NCBI GenBank assembly: GCA_947179485.1
Contig: OX359249.1
Span: 47,319,415-47,383,414 of the forward strand
Source of the DNA: Allacma fusca
Taxonomy: Eukaryota; Arthropoda; Collembola; Symphypleona; Sminthuridae
Reading direction: 5' to 3'
DNA length: 64,000 nucleotides
Below are positions 13,131 to 27,500 of this stretch, in pieces. How positions within the stretch are numbered: position 1 is the stretch's first letter; each line of letters opens with the position of its first letter. The translations under genes and the position numbers were made by a program. The notes beneath the pieces are model-generated. The model saw nothing but the letters and a program-made list of their open reading frames with translations. It made no database searches and had not been told where the DNA came from.

Positions 13131-16100
13131 CACTTTATTATGTATCACTACTTACTACTGTTGACTGTATGACTTGTCAATTGGAAATACTTGGGGATTA
13201 TTAATATTTGTTATAAATATATTTTTAATTGAAATTTTAATATTAAAAATAATAAAAAATAAATAAATACAAAATAAAGTAATAAAAATAAATACAAAAA
13301 TATAAACAACCAAAACATGTTTTTTAAATACTTATGTATATATTTTTTAATAATAATTATAATTTGTTTATTTTCAGTCATTAAATTATTAATGATTGAG
13401 CTACTCTAAATCTTAAAATAATCAGTGTTTATAATAATAAATAATAATCAGTGTAAATTAATCCAGAGTCCTGACTGAACAAGGGCATACTAGTTCAGTC
13501 ATTTTGTAGTATTTAAATAATTATGTAGTTATTTTTATTGGGTATATGAAGAAAGTATAGATACTATGAAGTAGTGGTAGATATTATGTATTAAAATATA
13601 GAAAGACAAGGTAGTGAGTGTACTTCCTTGAAATATATAAGTACTGGGGGATTTGAGGAAAAATAAATATTAACATTTAAATATTTATGGTGATTTGATT
13701 ATTAAATCAATATTAATCTAAAAAAAATTAGCGATTTATGGCGATTGGCGATATATGTCGTGCCTTTGGATATATTTTTAGTACAATGGGGAATATTTGT
13801 TTGGATTCTTGATTCTTCTCAAAGTACTTTTTTTTTTGTTATAGGGAGAGTGTACAATAAATATAAAAATAATATCATGTGATTCAAAATATTTTTGGTG
13901 CATAGAGGAAGAGTGTGCTTGGATAATATATCTTATAATAATTATGGAGTGTCAGCTCAATCTTTGGGGACAAAGTCAGATTTTTGGAGCGTGTAAATAT
14001 TAAAGTATAATTTTATTCTCGTTTCTATAATAAAAGAACATTAAAAGGTATTTGTTAAAATTTTACAATGCTTCAAAATACTCCATATGTGTACTCGCTT
14101 TTTGCTTGGAGATATTTTTGGAACTCTTATTTACTCTCACTTGTCACTAGACAATATTTATGTAATTTTACGTAAGTAATTTAGAATAATTCAGCTCTGC
14201 AGATGTTATTGAAACATTTAGAAAGTCATGGACTCAAGGAGAAAAAATAAACAGCGGTTAATAAGCAACACATCTTAGTAAAAGAATAAAATGAATAGCT
14301 GAAAAGGAAAGAGCTCATTATTTTTATATACATTTAAATGACTACATGACTTTAACTCAAGTTTCCTGAACATTAAACAGTCATCGCTTTTCCTTGCAAC
14401 TTTTTGGCTTCCTACAGCTGACAGCTTACTATGGAAATAAATACTTTGGACTCCAAGTTGTGGTACAGTTCACTAATAATGATCCCCTTACAAGCAGACC
14501 CCACAAGTAAAACAAAATGTCGGGAGGTCACAGAAGACGGGAAATAACGAGGCAATTATTAATTTTGGTAATTCAGTCAAATGAGACAAGTTTTTGGCGT
14601 GGGAAAAAAGCAGGGTGCATTAAATGAAGGGAGACAGATTGATTCATAGTTTTTAGCGTTTAACGCCTCTCCTTAAAAATCTGTACTTGTAAAAAATATT
14701 TTATACGAAAGCAATAACCAACTTTTAAAAATTAAATCAACATTGACTTTGTTTACTTTTCTATGGGCGCTAATCAAATACTAGAAGGTGTACAGAGCTA
14801 TAGAAGATAATGAATGTTTTTGAGTATGAATGAGTTATATTTTTTTGAGAAATTTCACTTGCAGTGATTAGAAAGGAGGATGAATTTTGTTTGTTAATTT
14901 CTTTATTGTAAGTTGCGAGCTGTAATGATGTTTCATTTCATTTCTGCTTTTGCACGTGTACATGGAAATACTGATTACTGATATGCACGACACATACGTC
15001 AGCATAGATCAAACAAATGCACTTGTGCATGTGCATTTATGTTTATGCATATCTATAGGTTGTTGGTTCATTTCATGTGTTGATGGTAAATACCAGTGAG
15101 AGGAATAATTATTACTTATATGAACCAGTTTAGTTTACAGCCGACGCTTATGCACGGTTTCCCAAGCCTCAAAGTTCCTTATATTATTGTGAGGGATAAA
15201 CGAATCCTATTGCTAAGGATGAACAAATGCATAGAAGGAAAAAAAATCTGTAAGAAAACAATTGCAAAAATGAGTGCACAGATTATTGATGATTTAACAC
15301 AAGAAGAAGTAACATTTGTGAGGTACATATAGACGTGATAACATGATATATATGCCAGTCAGAACATTTCTTGAGGCCGGAATTACTGAGCAAGATCAAG
15401 ATTTATTGTTAGTTCAGGTGGAGGGTGGATCGTGTACCTCAATATGTGAACATAGAAAATAATGAAGCAGTAATATTATAATAATCTTTTGTTTTTCCTT
15501 ATCTCCCACCATCACAATGGATTTAAGTATTTATGATTTCAGTATGCTCGGAGCAGCTCTTCCCCTGTTACTCATTTTACCAATTAGGCTAGATGAATAA
15601 AAAGAAGCCATTAATACCGTTTGTGTATCTACTTCATGTCGTCATCACTCGTTTTAAGCACAGACATGGGACATAGTTCCACAAAAGGAAAGCAAAAATT
15701 TTACGAATTCCTCAAGGGTTCATACTTGTAATTACTCCCGTCATGTCTCATCTCGTCCACATTTCCCTCATATACAAGTACAGTGATGAAAGCTGAAAAT
15801 TTCTAAACGTTTAATCAACCCCATGGCGCCAGTAATTATCTGGGTTTTTCTGGTAGCAATTGCAAGCTCCTACATACTCTATTGTAATTTGTAATAATGA
15901 GCATGGCAATCCAGTCTGAGTAAGTATCTTCAAGAACATATTTACAAGAGCCCCTACAAACGTTGAACCTCGTATTCTAAATTGAATTAGGACTCACAGA
16001 AAGGAAAATATTTCTTTTTTAATTTCACATTTTAACGTGATCAAGTAGATTTCATGTGATGCTCAATGTCTCCAGGCACCAGGGACCATATGTTCTACGT

Positions 16101-16371
16101 CAATCAGTGTATCTAAAATAGACACGAACAAACAACGTTCCCCAACTTGTATGCACTAATAACCAGCAGAAAAGCCGACAATTAGCAATTACAAAGTTAT
16201 ACTTTATTCGAAGCAGGGTCTGAATCAAGTGACGGGAAGTTTATTTCAGAGAAATTCTATATATAGTAAGCATAAGTACACACCAAATTTTACACAGAAG
16301 CATTGTATCCAAGTAACATGAAATGGTTGCATGTATCTAGAATCTAAATATCGTCTCTGAAGATGCAAATT

Positions 16372-16440
16372 GATCTACATACCGTACAAAAACATAACAT
16401 CTAGATCATTTTGCCTCATCAACGACGATATACTCAAAGC
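16372..16440 (+). repeat. Dispersed fold-back repeat, copy 1
   Basis: This copy shares GATCTACATACCGTACAAAA and the string ATTTTGCCTCATCAACGACG with the copies at 42509-42600 and 53501-53590. It is the most degraded of the three. Confidence 0.5.
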
Positions 16441-16644
16441 TCAGTCTCCAGAGATCATTGTATTAAATTCTCATCCTGTACATAAAATATATTTGCAATT
16501 GCACTGGTTAGTATGAGAACAGGGACAAAAACACTTGTCCTTTGAATATACAAACTACTGATAGATACAGTACCTATCTACAAATGTTTTGTTCCTTCTG
16601 AAACCAGTCCTTGTATCAAAGGTTGACTGTAGACACTATTAATT

Positions 16645-16663
16645 GTAAGTAAGTAAGTAAGTA
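16645..16663. repeat. (GTAA)n microsatellite
   Basis: Four and a half tandem copies of the tetranucleotide. Confidence 0.85.
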
Positions 16664-19111
16664 TACTCTCTGCTTGTGAAACGTGAGAGAATAGGAGAAA
16701 GTATTGAAACAAAGCGTGGAATTGACTATATGAACTAACGGAACCCAAGATCAACTTGTAATCAATTTCCCAGAAAAATGATGTGATACCATTTTTGCGT
16801 ATTACCCACAATCGAGTATTGTCAAACTCACAGGGCCAACTACATGCACTGCTAATGTATAAAAAAACAACTTGGGATAGTTTGTGCTGAGTGTAACAAT
16901 GTAATAATGTCATCATCAATAATTATGCCCACAACTGCATATTTATAGGTACACATGGGACCACCAGGAATCTGGGTGTGAATGAACATTGCTCTTATTG
17001 CCAGGCACATATTTTGCTAACCTGTCGCTTCTCACGGACAATACACACATATGTTGTCTGCATTTTAAAAATATATGAGCATTTTATTCCTTCAGGTAAA
17101 AAAAAACGTTAAGAATTTCAGGAATGAAGCACATCAGTTATGAGATTAAACTTCGGAGTAAGAAGTTTCCTATACTATAGATACTCATTATTGTGTACTG
17201 TCAGGACTTGCGTGAACAGTCTGACTTGGACAAGTTAGCAGAAAAAATGTTTTCCGTTAAAAACTACTTTCGAGTATATTTTTTTGACTTGGACTTATTT
17301 AGGAAAATACTATGGACTATGCCCAATACTGTAGTACATGTACCCCAGGAGAGTATGCACTCACATGAGGAGACATACAAAGAAATAATACAAGAGCTTT
17401 CTCCCTCATTTGCATAAAGTGAAACCAATGGAGTGACTGTCGTATACATGTAGGTAGTGTATACATCTTTGATAAAGTTTATTCTTCTTCACTTGTGAAG
17501 GACACATCTCAGCCTCCTTTGCCCTGATCCTTTGGATCACACAGGTGAGCGTATTAATAAGTAAGTACCGACGATTACATTCAGCTCACAAGGTGGTACT
17601 TCATTGTGTACAAGTTAGTAATATGCAGGTGAAAATGCACTTTATTCTATTTCACGTCTCCCATTTCTCTTTATTATACACAGTCTTGGAGTCATTTCCT
17701 ATACATACATCTATATAATTATGTATTAACAAGCCTACGAATTCTTTCAAAACTTGTTTGGCATATGCATATGGGCATGAGTGTTGCGTGAATGTGTGTG
17801 CGCTGGTTGTGAGTGTCGAATGTGTGTGTGTGTGCCTGGACGTACATATGTTCGGTAACAACTATGTATGTACATATTTTTAAATATTTAACCAACGGCT
17901 AAATAAATTTGTTTCAGGCCGAAAATGATCCTTACATATGTGTCCGTATAAATGTGAGGTATGCATTGATAATTGAGCTTTCATATGTACACCCTTCGAA
18001 GGACTCGACATGAGACAGAAGGAGTACTGAGTACTGTATGTATACATATGTACAAACGCATCTGTGTCTCTCCCCGTCCTGCATGAATTTGATAGAGGAA
18101 ATGAATGGACCTGGCCTCTTTACTACATACAAGTGACCAAAGGAGTCGATTTTAAAAATGGAAAATGTCATGAGCCTTGAGGAGTTGAGTACTTTACTTC
18201 TCTATATAAGAATGTGGTATGTGGATGGGATGAGGGAGAATCCTTCCTAGCCAAAGTTACATCTAGAGACGGAGCTATTATTCATAGGTACCAAGTACCC
18301 AGGGACATACATATATATGACCACCTCAGCAAAGTTACTTTAATTGTTAGGACTTTTACAGGGGGAGTACACACAATAGAATATACTTATATAGGAAACT
18401 GACTCAAAAGGAAACAGCAGGTATGCAATAGATTATAACTTGGTCGACATTTTACATAGTTTCCTAGGAGGAACACAATGTTTGTCTTTAATTCAAAGTC
18501 AGTATAAGTGCTTCAAGACTTATGGAACAAGATTCTGACTAACTGAAAAAATCCTGGGTGGATAAGTACACCCTTAATAACCTATATACCCTACACAGTT
18601 TCTTAATGGATATAATTAATATAGGGAAGTATGCAGTGCACATCCTTGCTTTTTCAAGAAGTCGTAGATGGGCATCCTGATCCTGTATGCTCCACTGTAG
18701 GCAACTTCTATGCAGGGATTCTTACCTGCTCATTTTATCACTAAAGGGGTCTACTTTTCCCTGTAACAGACTCAACGAGAGAGGCCACATCTCCTAGTAC
18801 AACATCATTTGAGCATACCTGTGTGTGGAAATGACTCTTTGAAAAAAATATACAGTAAGCCTACGTATGAACCAAGTCTGTGTAGGTACATACAGTCTTA
18901 TATATATATGGCCATGTCAGCAGTAACATTTCAAATCTTTCTTTTCAGAGCGTACCAGTAGTAGTGGTACCAGTACCAGTACCAAAAACTTCATGCATAT
19001 GCATTCCCTTTTATGCATCATCAAATCCAACCTATTACAACTTTATGGCAGGGCATATAGGATTATAGGATAGGAGTGAAAGAAGCAACTATATATTAAA
19101 TGCTCAGCATA

Positions 19112-19112
19112 A

Positions 19113-19145
<33 letters not shown>
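19112..19145. repeat. (AT)n microsatellite
   Basis: AT dinucleotides with a single interruption (ATACAT). A similar impure TA tract lies at about 33255-33290. Confidence 0.9.
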
Positions 19146-22100
19146 CATGCTGTTGTACTCACTCAGTTTACTCAGTACTGCAGGCTGCAGCCAATGAGCC
19201 AAACGGTATAGTTTTAAAAACCTTTCAGTTTATTATTAAATTTCTTCCTATACTAGAAGTATACATAACATCACGTAATTCTTCACTTTGCACTTGCACT
19301 CCGGCACTCAGTTTGTTATTGCATACATACTACTCACACTCACAACCGGCCCAGTGTTTGCTAGTGAGGAACCACAATGTTTCTACAATTTATTCTCATT
19401 TCAGTGATTGTATTGGATATGGTTGTATTATGGTTATTTTGAATTATTTATAAATAAACTAGCTACTATTCTAAATCCGGCTGCCTGCCACGACAGGGAG
19501 TCCCCAGTTCCAGAAAAATCATTAGGCTAACGGTATATTATTATAGCTCTCTTACCAGCTATTTACCCATTAGGGGCTCCTTTTCTCCTTGGATGCTTAA
19601 ATGAATTGCTGCTTCAAAATTAAATGTTTACAAATCATAGTATATAGGCTGCTTAGTTCTAGTTTATACTTTTTTTGTTTCCTTCCCTTTCCTTCTTTTT
19701 AAATCCTGACATGTCAAAAATCATGGAAGGCATTGCATGAAATAGCCAAAAATATAAAGTTAAAAACAAAATTAAGATCCTTCAATTTGGCGAGGGTATA
19801 CGTGGATTACAAGGCAGTGCATTAAATGCGAGGCCTTTGACCTCTCCAATTTCGGACAGAGTCTCTCAAAGACAGGTGATCAGGCGGCTCAACGATGGAT
19901 GTACATGACCACCAGCGTCGTTCAAGTTCATTGTCCAAGTCCTGACAGGTGACGGAAATATGAAACAATTAGTTGATTGGTTCTGGTGGATAGAAGACAC
20001 TACTTGCTACATAGCTAGCCAACTACCACCACAATGAGGGGAACTACGGTTTCTACTGGAAATTCTTGTTATATCCTACAATGTATTGAATTAAAAAACT
20101 CACATTATTTTAAAAATACAAATTTTATACAAAACATTATTTCTCTTTGTGCTAAAACTAATATTCTAATAATTTATTGTATTTCCACTTGAGCAATGCA
20201 AATCATACCAGGGCATTTGATACATTTGAGGACCTATGTAAATGAGGCATTGGAAGTAGATTCACAGGTGAACCTTTTTCCTTGCTAATCGATGCTTTCG
20301 ACGTTGAATTTATTTGTAACACATCTCTTGTCGGGTGCTAGGTCTCTCTGATGATGGTTTTTGGGTAAGAGATTATCTCAGAAGTAATTATTTTAAATGA
20401 GGAGTTTGACGAAAGGATTCATGAGGTGGAAGAGGGATAATTCCATAAATATTGGACTAGTTCCCAGAAATGCCATTACTCGAAAAAAAAGTATTGTAAT
20501 ATTTAATTATGGACTACTGCAGGAGTGGTACACACTTCCTGGGAACGCACAGTATAAAGTAGTGTGTTAAAAATGAGGATACCCATACACATACACTGGT
20601 GCTTATATACTGTACGTTCTTACTATCTCTTTAACACTGGGATCAGATCTATGTTAATTTCAATATTCCAGACAACCACAAACAGCTTAGGACCAAGTTG
20701 TATAGTAGCATGGAATTTGCCATGCACCACAACCGTCATACCATACCCGTAGCATTTGCACAGGATTTTTTGAATAAAAAATAAAATTCAAAATTATTTA
20801 ACCCCTTGGAATGTCCCAGTGTGTTGTGTGTAACGTAAGTATTACATTCCTGCGGTGAGCAGAAGCTCACAGTCTTTAAAATTGTTTGTTTGGACCGCGG
20901 AGCCCATACATAATTATTACACTACGAACTATGTATCATTCAGTGGAAGTGCATTCCTCAAGAAAGTTGAAAGTAGTACAAGTCAAATAGTGTAATAATA
21001 TTTATTATTAAAAAATTCCCGTCCAATTTAATTTGAGATCATTGGATTTCCTTGTGCTGCAATATCCGTGACGTGACCCAACTTTCAGGACATATGAGAT
21101 CTGCTCAAGTAAAAATAGCAAAAGTGTAACTTCGGAAATCCCATTCGTAAATCCTCCTTTACTTCATCGTGGAATTGTCTAAAAAAAGAAAAAAAAAGTG
21201 ATACATCTAACTTAATAATTATTGCTTGCTGGTTGGGCTGTTTACTTATTAATATTTCAAGTAATTTGTAAAAATCAGCATTAACCTTGATTTGTGATTA
21301 TATTGTGTGTGTGACCTTTGTGTGCCAACGAATTGCCTTCATGAAATTCTTGGAGGATCTTGTGCGAATGAAGCATGTATTTTCCCAATCATCATAATAA
21401 TTATATCAATAATCATCAGAGTTATTTCCAAGGTGAATTAAATTAATACACAGTTCTGCACAGTAATCGGTGGGAATCATCCTCCCTTCGGTTCATTGTC
21501 AGTTTACTATTGTTGAATGTAATTACATCTTCAGAGAAGAAGTCTTTCAGTAGTATGTATTTTTTTAATATAGTCAGGGTAATAACGTGAGACGTGACCC
21601 AGTGTCAGGTGTCGGTCATGAGCTATTATGTAAGTACATTTTGCGGACTGTAGTCCTCAAGTTTTTTGTTGGGGAAAGGAAAGCTCGGTTCAACACCCAC
21701 CTGTTGATTTCCATTCTCGACTCTTCAACTGATAGTTATATGATTACAGATTATTATTGTTGGTTGAATCTTAAATATGATCAGACTAGTGGGAGATGAA
21801 ATACTTGATCGTAGTAGTTCTTTAATAGGGTGTCTTAATTATGAATGACTTTTAATTTAAGTTACAGGAAACAACTGAGACAAGTATTTTTGGTGTGTAG
21901 GGTGTTATGACAAGTTATCGTCCGATATTGCTACCACTTACCACAACATTTCTTGAAATTTGGATGCTGAAAGGACAAATTAGATTTTTATTTTGAAGGA
22001 AATTAGTGAAGTGTGTAAGTAGTGGTTCGGGCGGTGGAATCATCTGAGGCTAAATCTGTGGTATTGAGACAGGAATAATAATAATTGTATGAGCATACAT

Positions 22101-24337
22101 TGACAAGTCATCATCGTGAGTCTGGTAATTTGATCACATCGTACTGATGTGATGTGAGTGATGTTATAAACATTGGAATTCTATCCTTGAAATCGTAAAT
22201 TATTCTCATCCTCCGCAAGAGCACAGCGTACGGCCATATAACAAAATAAGGTCATCAAAGCGTCATTTCTTCTGTGCCATTTCATCGTTCTACTATCGAT
22301 CTAAAAAGTGTAACTATCAGTACTAATAATTCAAATATACTTACGTATATATAATATTTGTATCCATAGTGTAGCAAATTTAATTTTGAGATCATCTAGG
22401 AGGGAGCCCGACTTGTAGTTTGGGGTGGGCATATATAAATATATGTATATCTATGTGCATTAGGTAGGAGATGGTGTCTTTGGAGGAGCAAAATAAATTC
22501 TTTACAAATCATGTAGTTACAGTTAAGTATAAGTTACATTCTGTAAAATCCAGTGTGTCAGTAGTCTAAAACGTATGATTCAGTACAGTATAATTTCTGT
22601 GAGTCAGTGTTCACTCGAAAGTGATCAGGACAGTATTTTGCTGAACAGCACCAGAAAAGATCCCATTGATCAATAGGGTTTTAATAATGTGTTAAATGTG
22701 ATTAGTAATATTGTACTGTACAAGTGTTTACATTGGATGCAGTCCAAGTTTTTCAGTTAATGACATATTAAGAAAAGTGGAGTGTAATATACACGACCAC
22801 ACTATAAGCCCGTCATGCTTGTCATGGGATATTTATATTATTGGTGTCACCACATGCGGTAAACTCATCTAACCATTTTGGTCATTTAAGCCAAAAGTTT
22901 CCTTCTCGAACTTCCCTGTACACAAAGTATGGATTTGATTCACATTTCAGAGTAGGTAACTAATTGTGTAGGTTTCTCTATTCATTCACGCACAAGATAT
23001 TATGTATTTGTCCTGTTGTTCCCCGTGTACTGTGCAGAACGAAACGCATCTTACAAATTAGTCCTTGTGCAAGAAATCAAATAAATAAGTACTATTATTT
23101 AGGAATAATAAGATACAGTGCATACTACTTACATTATGTACAGTGTAGTGTAGTACACGGACTGAGTATGCACCTGCAATTATATGTATAGTATTGATTG
23201 AGCCGAAAGTACTTACTAATGCGTATACGGTTTCACCTCTCCCAGAGAGCAATCTTTCAAGACATTTTGCACAAATATTAAAGCTTGTTTTTTTACCCTC
23301 ATACATTTTTAAGTATGCGTGGGTATATACACTTTTACATGCAAATGAACGACGGAAAAAGGAAACCTATCAAGTTATGGAGCACGTGGGTGGGCAGTTA
23401 GTGAGTTGATTGTGGCTGATTTTAAGACCAAGAAAAGAGTTGGACATCTTTTTTTATCACTATTGAAGCCGATGCTACAAGAAGCGCCTACGCTATTTTT
23501 CCCCTTGATACTTGACCTCTTTGCCATTTTTGTTACTATTTACATTCTTGCTTCATTTCATCCATTTTTATCCCGAGTCTATACTATATGACAGTTTAAC
23601 AGTTGGACGTAAGAACTCCACTATCTGAAAATCCTATGACAAAAATAATTATTGCAGTAATTAATTACACCACATGACACGCACTTTTTTCCCCGTCGGG
23701 TTAATACCAGATTTTAATCCATGAAAGAATAAAGTTGCCAAAACTCACATTCACATTATAATCCCATACTTCAGTATTATCTTAATGCGCGTGTAGCACC
23801 TGTCAGGTGAAAAAGTCCCACCTATATTGCTGGTAGACCCTCTGTACGTGTATTAAAGCTGAAATGATTAAGATAACTATGGGCAGGCAAATTTCTGCAC
23901 TTGTTTGCTCAAGTATTGATGCATTGCGAAGTTTTATTTTAACTTGGGGTTAACTCTGTGAGTTAAAATGTCTAATGCAATTGATCCTCTTGAGTATGTA
24001 TGGAGATAGGAGCTTCATATTTATGCAGTAGTAAGAGTAGTAAAACAATTGGTCAGATCTCATCTATCTTAGAAACTGGAAATCAGCTACGGTTGTTGGT
24101 ATTGCAGTTTTGCAAATTATGCCAAATATTATTTAGCACAAATATATAGTACGCCATATTGCTTGTGCGGAAGTCTTAGGGGCAGGTGACAGCACAATGT
24201 TCATTAAGAAATAGTGTTTCGATTAGTGCGTTAAGACGTTAACTGTACTCTACTCATAGCACATTGCACTTAACATTATTTTAGATTTAATTTTTGATTA
24301 TTTCATTGTCTTATTGTCAGTCTTTGTTTTATTTCAG

Positions 24338-24520
24338 GTTCTGCTTTTCACACGTTAGAAGCGGTAATATGTGTCAGGATTAGTGCGTTCACCTTATAAC
24401 GAATGAAATACACGCGACGACAAGGGAATCAAAGAACGAAACAACAAAGCTTCGTCTTATAATAAAACTGGAGCAGTAGAATATTTCCCTGCAGTGCTTT
24501 CCCCAATGACATGAGCGGCT
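24338..24520 (+). promoter_or_regulatory. 5' leader of the PTP gene with four upstream ATGs
   Basis: A splice acceptor (ATTTCAG) ends at 24337, so this is probably the 5' UTR part of the first coding exon. Short upstream ORFs start at 24369 (5 codons), 24403 (20 codons), 24506 (3 codons) and 24511 (13 codons). The last overlaps the main start codon in another frame. This would be expected to lower initiation at the main ATG. Confidence 0.5.
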
Positions 24521-27500
24521 ATGAATGGAGACGAGTTATTAAACTGTAAAGGTGTTGTTCCACTGAGAACCATTTTGACAAATTTTTTGAATTTGGTCGA
24601 AGCATATGAGGCTAGGAGAAATGGTGGGCTGGACTCTTACGATTCAGAATTTCAAGTAAGTTAATAAAAATCTAGCATGTAAATTTGTTTATTTGAAATT
24701 GAATTTAATTCTATGATAGGAAGGGGATAAAGACAGATAAACCAAGGCTGTATTAATTTTGTGAGAGATCTAATACAATTTTTCTTTACAGGAGCTGAAA
24801 CAATTTAGCGAAAATCTAAAGAATGATCCTGACCACGTTTGCAGAGAGGGGGAAAAGAATGTTAATCGGAAGAAAAATCGCTATAAAGACATCTTGCCAT
24901 GTAAGCTTGTTGTTTGTGCGAGTTTGTTCGACTGGAAGAATGAAACCAAAGTTAAGTAAATATTGTCTTTAACATAACTGATTAAACCATAATAAATATT
25001 ATGTTATAGTTGACTACACCCGCGTAATTCTGAGTGAGTATGGCGATGTCCCTGGGTGTGACTATATTAATGCCAATTACATCAAAGGTGCAAGCGGTTC
25101 TTCTGCTTACATTGCCTCGCAAGGTCCTCTGCCTCATACTGTTAATGATTTTTGGCGAATGGTGGTCGAATGTGAAGTTCAAGTCATCGTTATGGCTTGT
25201 AACGAGCAAGAGTCGGGAAAGGTTTGTTCTACTAATTGTGTTCAAAATTTAATTTTTGAATCCTGTCATGACAAGTTCGATTTTAATTGCAGCACAAGTG
25301 CGAAAATTACTGGGTGGAAAATGATGGCGTCGAACGGGAATTCGGCGAGGTCACTGTGTGGCTCAAGAAGTGTCGCCAAGTTTGCCCTGATTTTCTTGTT
25401 CGCACCATGAGAATTAGATTTACCAACTCGAGAGGAGAAAAAGGTATGAATTCCGTAACTAACAACAAGAGAAATATTAGATTAAAAAGTCGTGGCATCA
25501 TTTTTCCTGAAACCTCATTTTGTATTACATATTATTTGCAGAGGAGCGCAACGTGTGTCAGTTTCATTATTCGGCTTGGCCAGACCACGGAGTACCGACT
25601 AAAGTGCGTCCGTTGTTAGATATGGTCCGTCTCATTCGAGATAGACAAACATCTGAAACTTTACCGGTTTTAGTTCATTGTTCTGCTGGTTGTGGGAGAA
25701 CAGGGACGATATGTGCTATTGATTATGTCTGGGGACTACTTCGTCTTGGGGTAATCGAATTTCAAAATTGTATTTTAAAATTTCAAAATAATATGTAATT
25801 ATTATATATCTGCTATGGACTATTGTGATATTTAAATTATCCTTCAGTTTTATGTTTGATTATTATTTTACAGCGGTTAACATCCGAGTTTAGCTTATTC
25901 GTCCTCGTGAGAGAAATGCGAAAACAAAGAATAGCCATGGTACAAACCAAAGATCAATATATACTAGTTCATCGTGCAGTGAAGGAATTGTTTCAAGAAC
26001 AGTTGAAAATAATAGACTCCCATCCTTACGCTAATGTGGATGAAAACGGTCTTCCATTGGACTTGAAGAAAACTGATGAACCCACTTATGAAACCCTTGA
26101 TTTCTCTAAATCTTTAAATAGTTCTTTACCATTTGTGTCGAAAAAAGACTCGAGTGAATCGAATGGTGACAGCAATGAAATAGTGATTAGCGTAAGTAAC
26201 ACGAATATTGATGCTAATAACAAACTAAGTGCTTCCCAAAAAACACCGCTTCCATCTTCTTTAACGTCCACCGGAGGAACTACTTCTTCAAATCACGCAT
26301 CTCTACCCAGCAAAATTAGTTCACCGGATCCCCCTTCAAAAATTGATAAAGGGTCTGTCAAAGAATTATCATCTAGGATGAAGAAATACACGGAAAACTC
26401 CATCGTAGATCAAACTGAGCGAGATACTATTCCGGAAAAAGAAAAGAAAGTAACTGGAGTAAATGAGAATGAGCAAACCAAGTCTTCGAACCTACGCTCT
26501 GCTTTGTTACGGAAGCCCAGTATTGTCAAATTAAAATCATTTTTTGAAAAGAAACCTGGGCAACTGAGTCGAGCCAAGTCTGACGTATCTTCTAGATTTT
26601 ATTCTTTTAATAATTTCTCTTCCTTCGGCTCCAACTCACATGCAACACCTGTAGACAATCAGAAATCTAATTCGGGTGACAATCAAACAATTTCCCCAGT
26701 ACATCAACCAGCCGAAAGCTCTAAGGAAATCAAGTCTGTTAAGAAACCACCACTTTTTACCAAACCCACTTTGCCCGTGAAGAGAAGCAAGTCTCTGAAG
26801 GTTCCATCTGATTCGACTAAACTAACACAAGCGAATAATATTTATACTAGGAAAGATAAGAAAAAAGTGACTGAACAAAATTCAAATAATGGCTCAGTGA
26901 CTTCCTCCAACCCGAGCACTTCCTCTTCTACATTCTCGTCGAACGTTTCCGAAAATCCTATAAAAGTTTGTGTGAAGCAAGTAGAGATTCCCAAATTACA
27001 AACGATTGTGTCAAAATCTGTCAAACCTGAAGTTCAGATGGCTACTACCCATGAGTACGACTATGACATCGACGACAGGTCGCATTTACGTCAGAAACCT
27101 ATAAATACTATTGTACTGCAGCGAGAAGGCTTCCCAAAATCCTCTGAACCTTCTTCTGGTGGGAAGGCCAAATTGGGAGATAGTATGAAGCATTCTTTTA
27201 ATATGAAACCGTTACCCCCTTCCAGAGTGCATATACCCCGACATATTCACAATTATGCTAACGTCGCCTACGATAAAGATGCAAAGCGCAGTATTCCTAA
27301 AGAGATGGAAGATTTACATAGTGTCAAGGCAAGTATGATTCCTCCTCCCAAATACGGAAAAATTAAGAAATGTGATACAGTCAACCCACGTTTACTAGCA
27401 GCCTCATTCGGTCTTACTCCCAAGCATGAAAGGACTTCTTTGACCCGTAGTCAGAGTCATGTGTGGCAGCCAGATAAGGTCGTATTGCCCATAAGAATCT

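Larger units (their letters stand above)
13131..24337. other. Gene-poor 11 kb between HCF and the PTP gene
   Basis: The sequence is strongly AT-rich, especially 13200-13450. Open frames are short and none resembles a known protein. It probably contains the PTP promoter and non-coding 5' exons, because a splice acceptor precedes the PTP start. Simple repeats and one short fold-back-related copy (16372-16440) are listed separately. A GC-richer patch lies at about 19820-19955. Confidence 0.5.

Noticed and set aside
16645..16663. Regular short repeats as a possible CRISPR-like array
   Set aside because: It is a simple tetranucleotide microsatellite; there are no spaced repeats anywhere in the window.
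17193..18402. Plus-strand ORFs of 62-74 codons at 17193 and 18214
   Set aside because: The first lacks an ATG start, neither resembles a known protein, and neither has convincing flanking splice sites.
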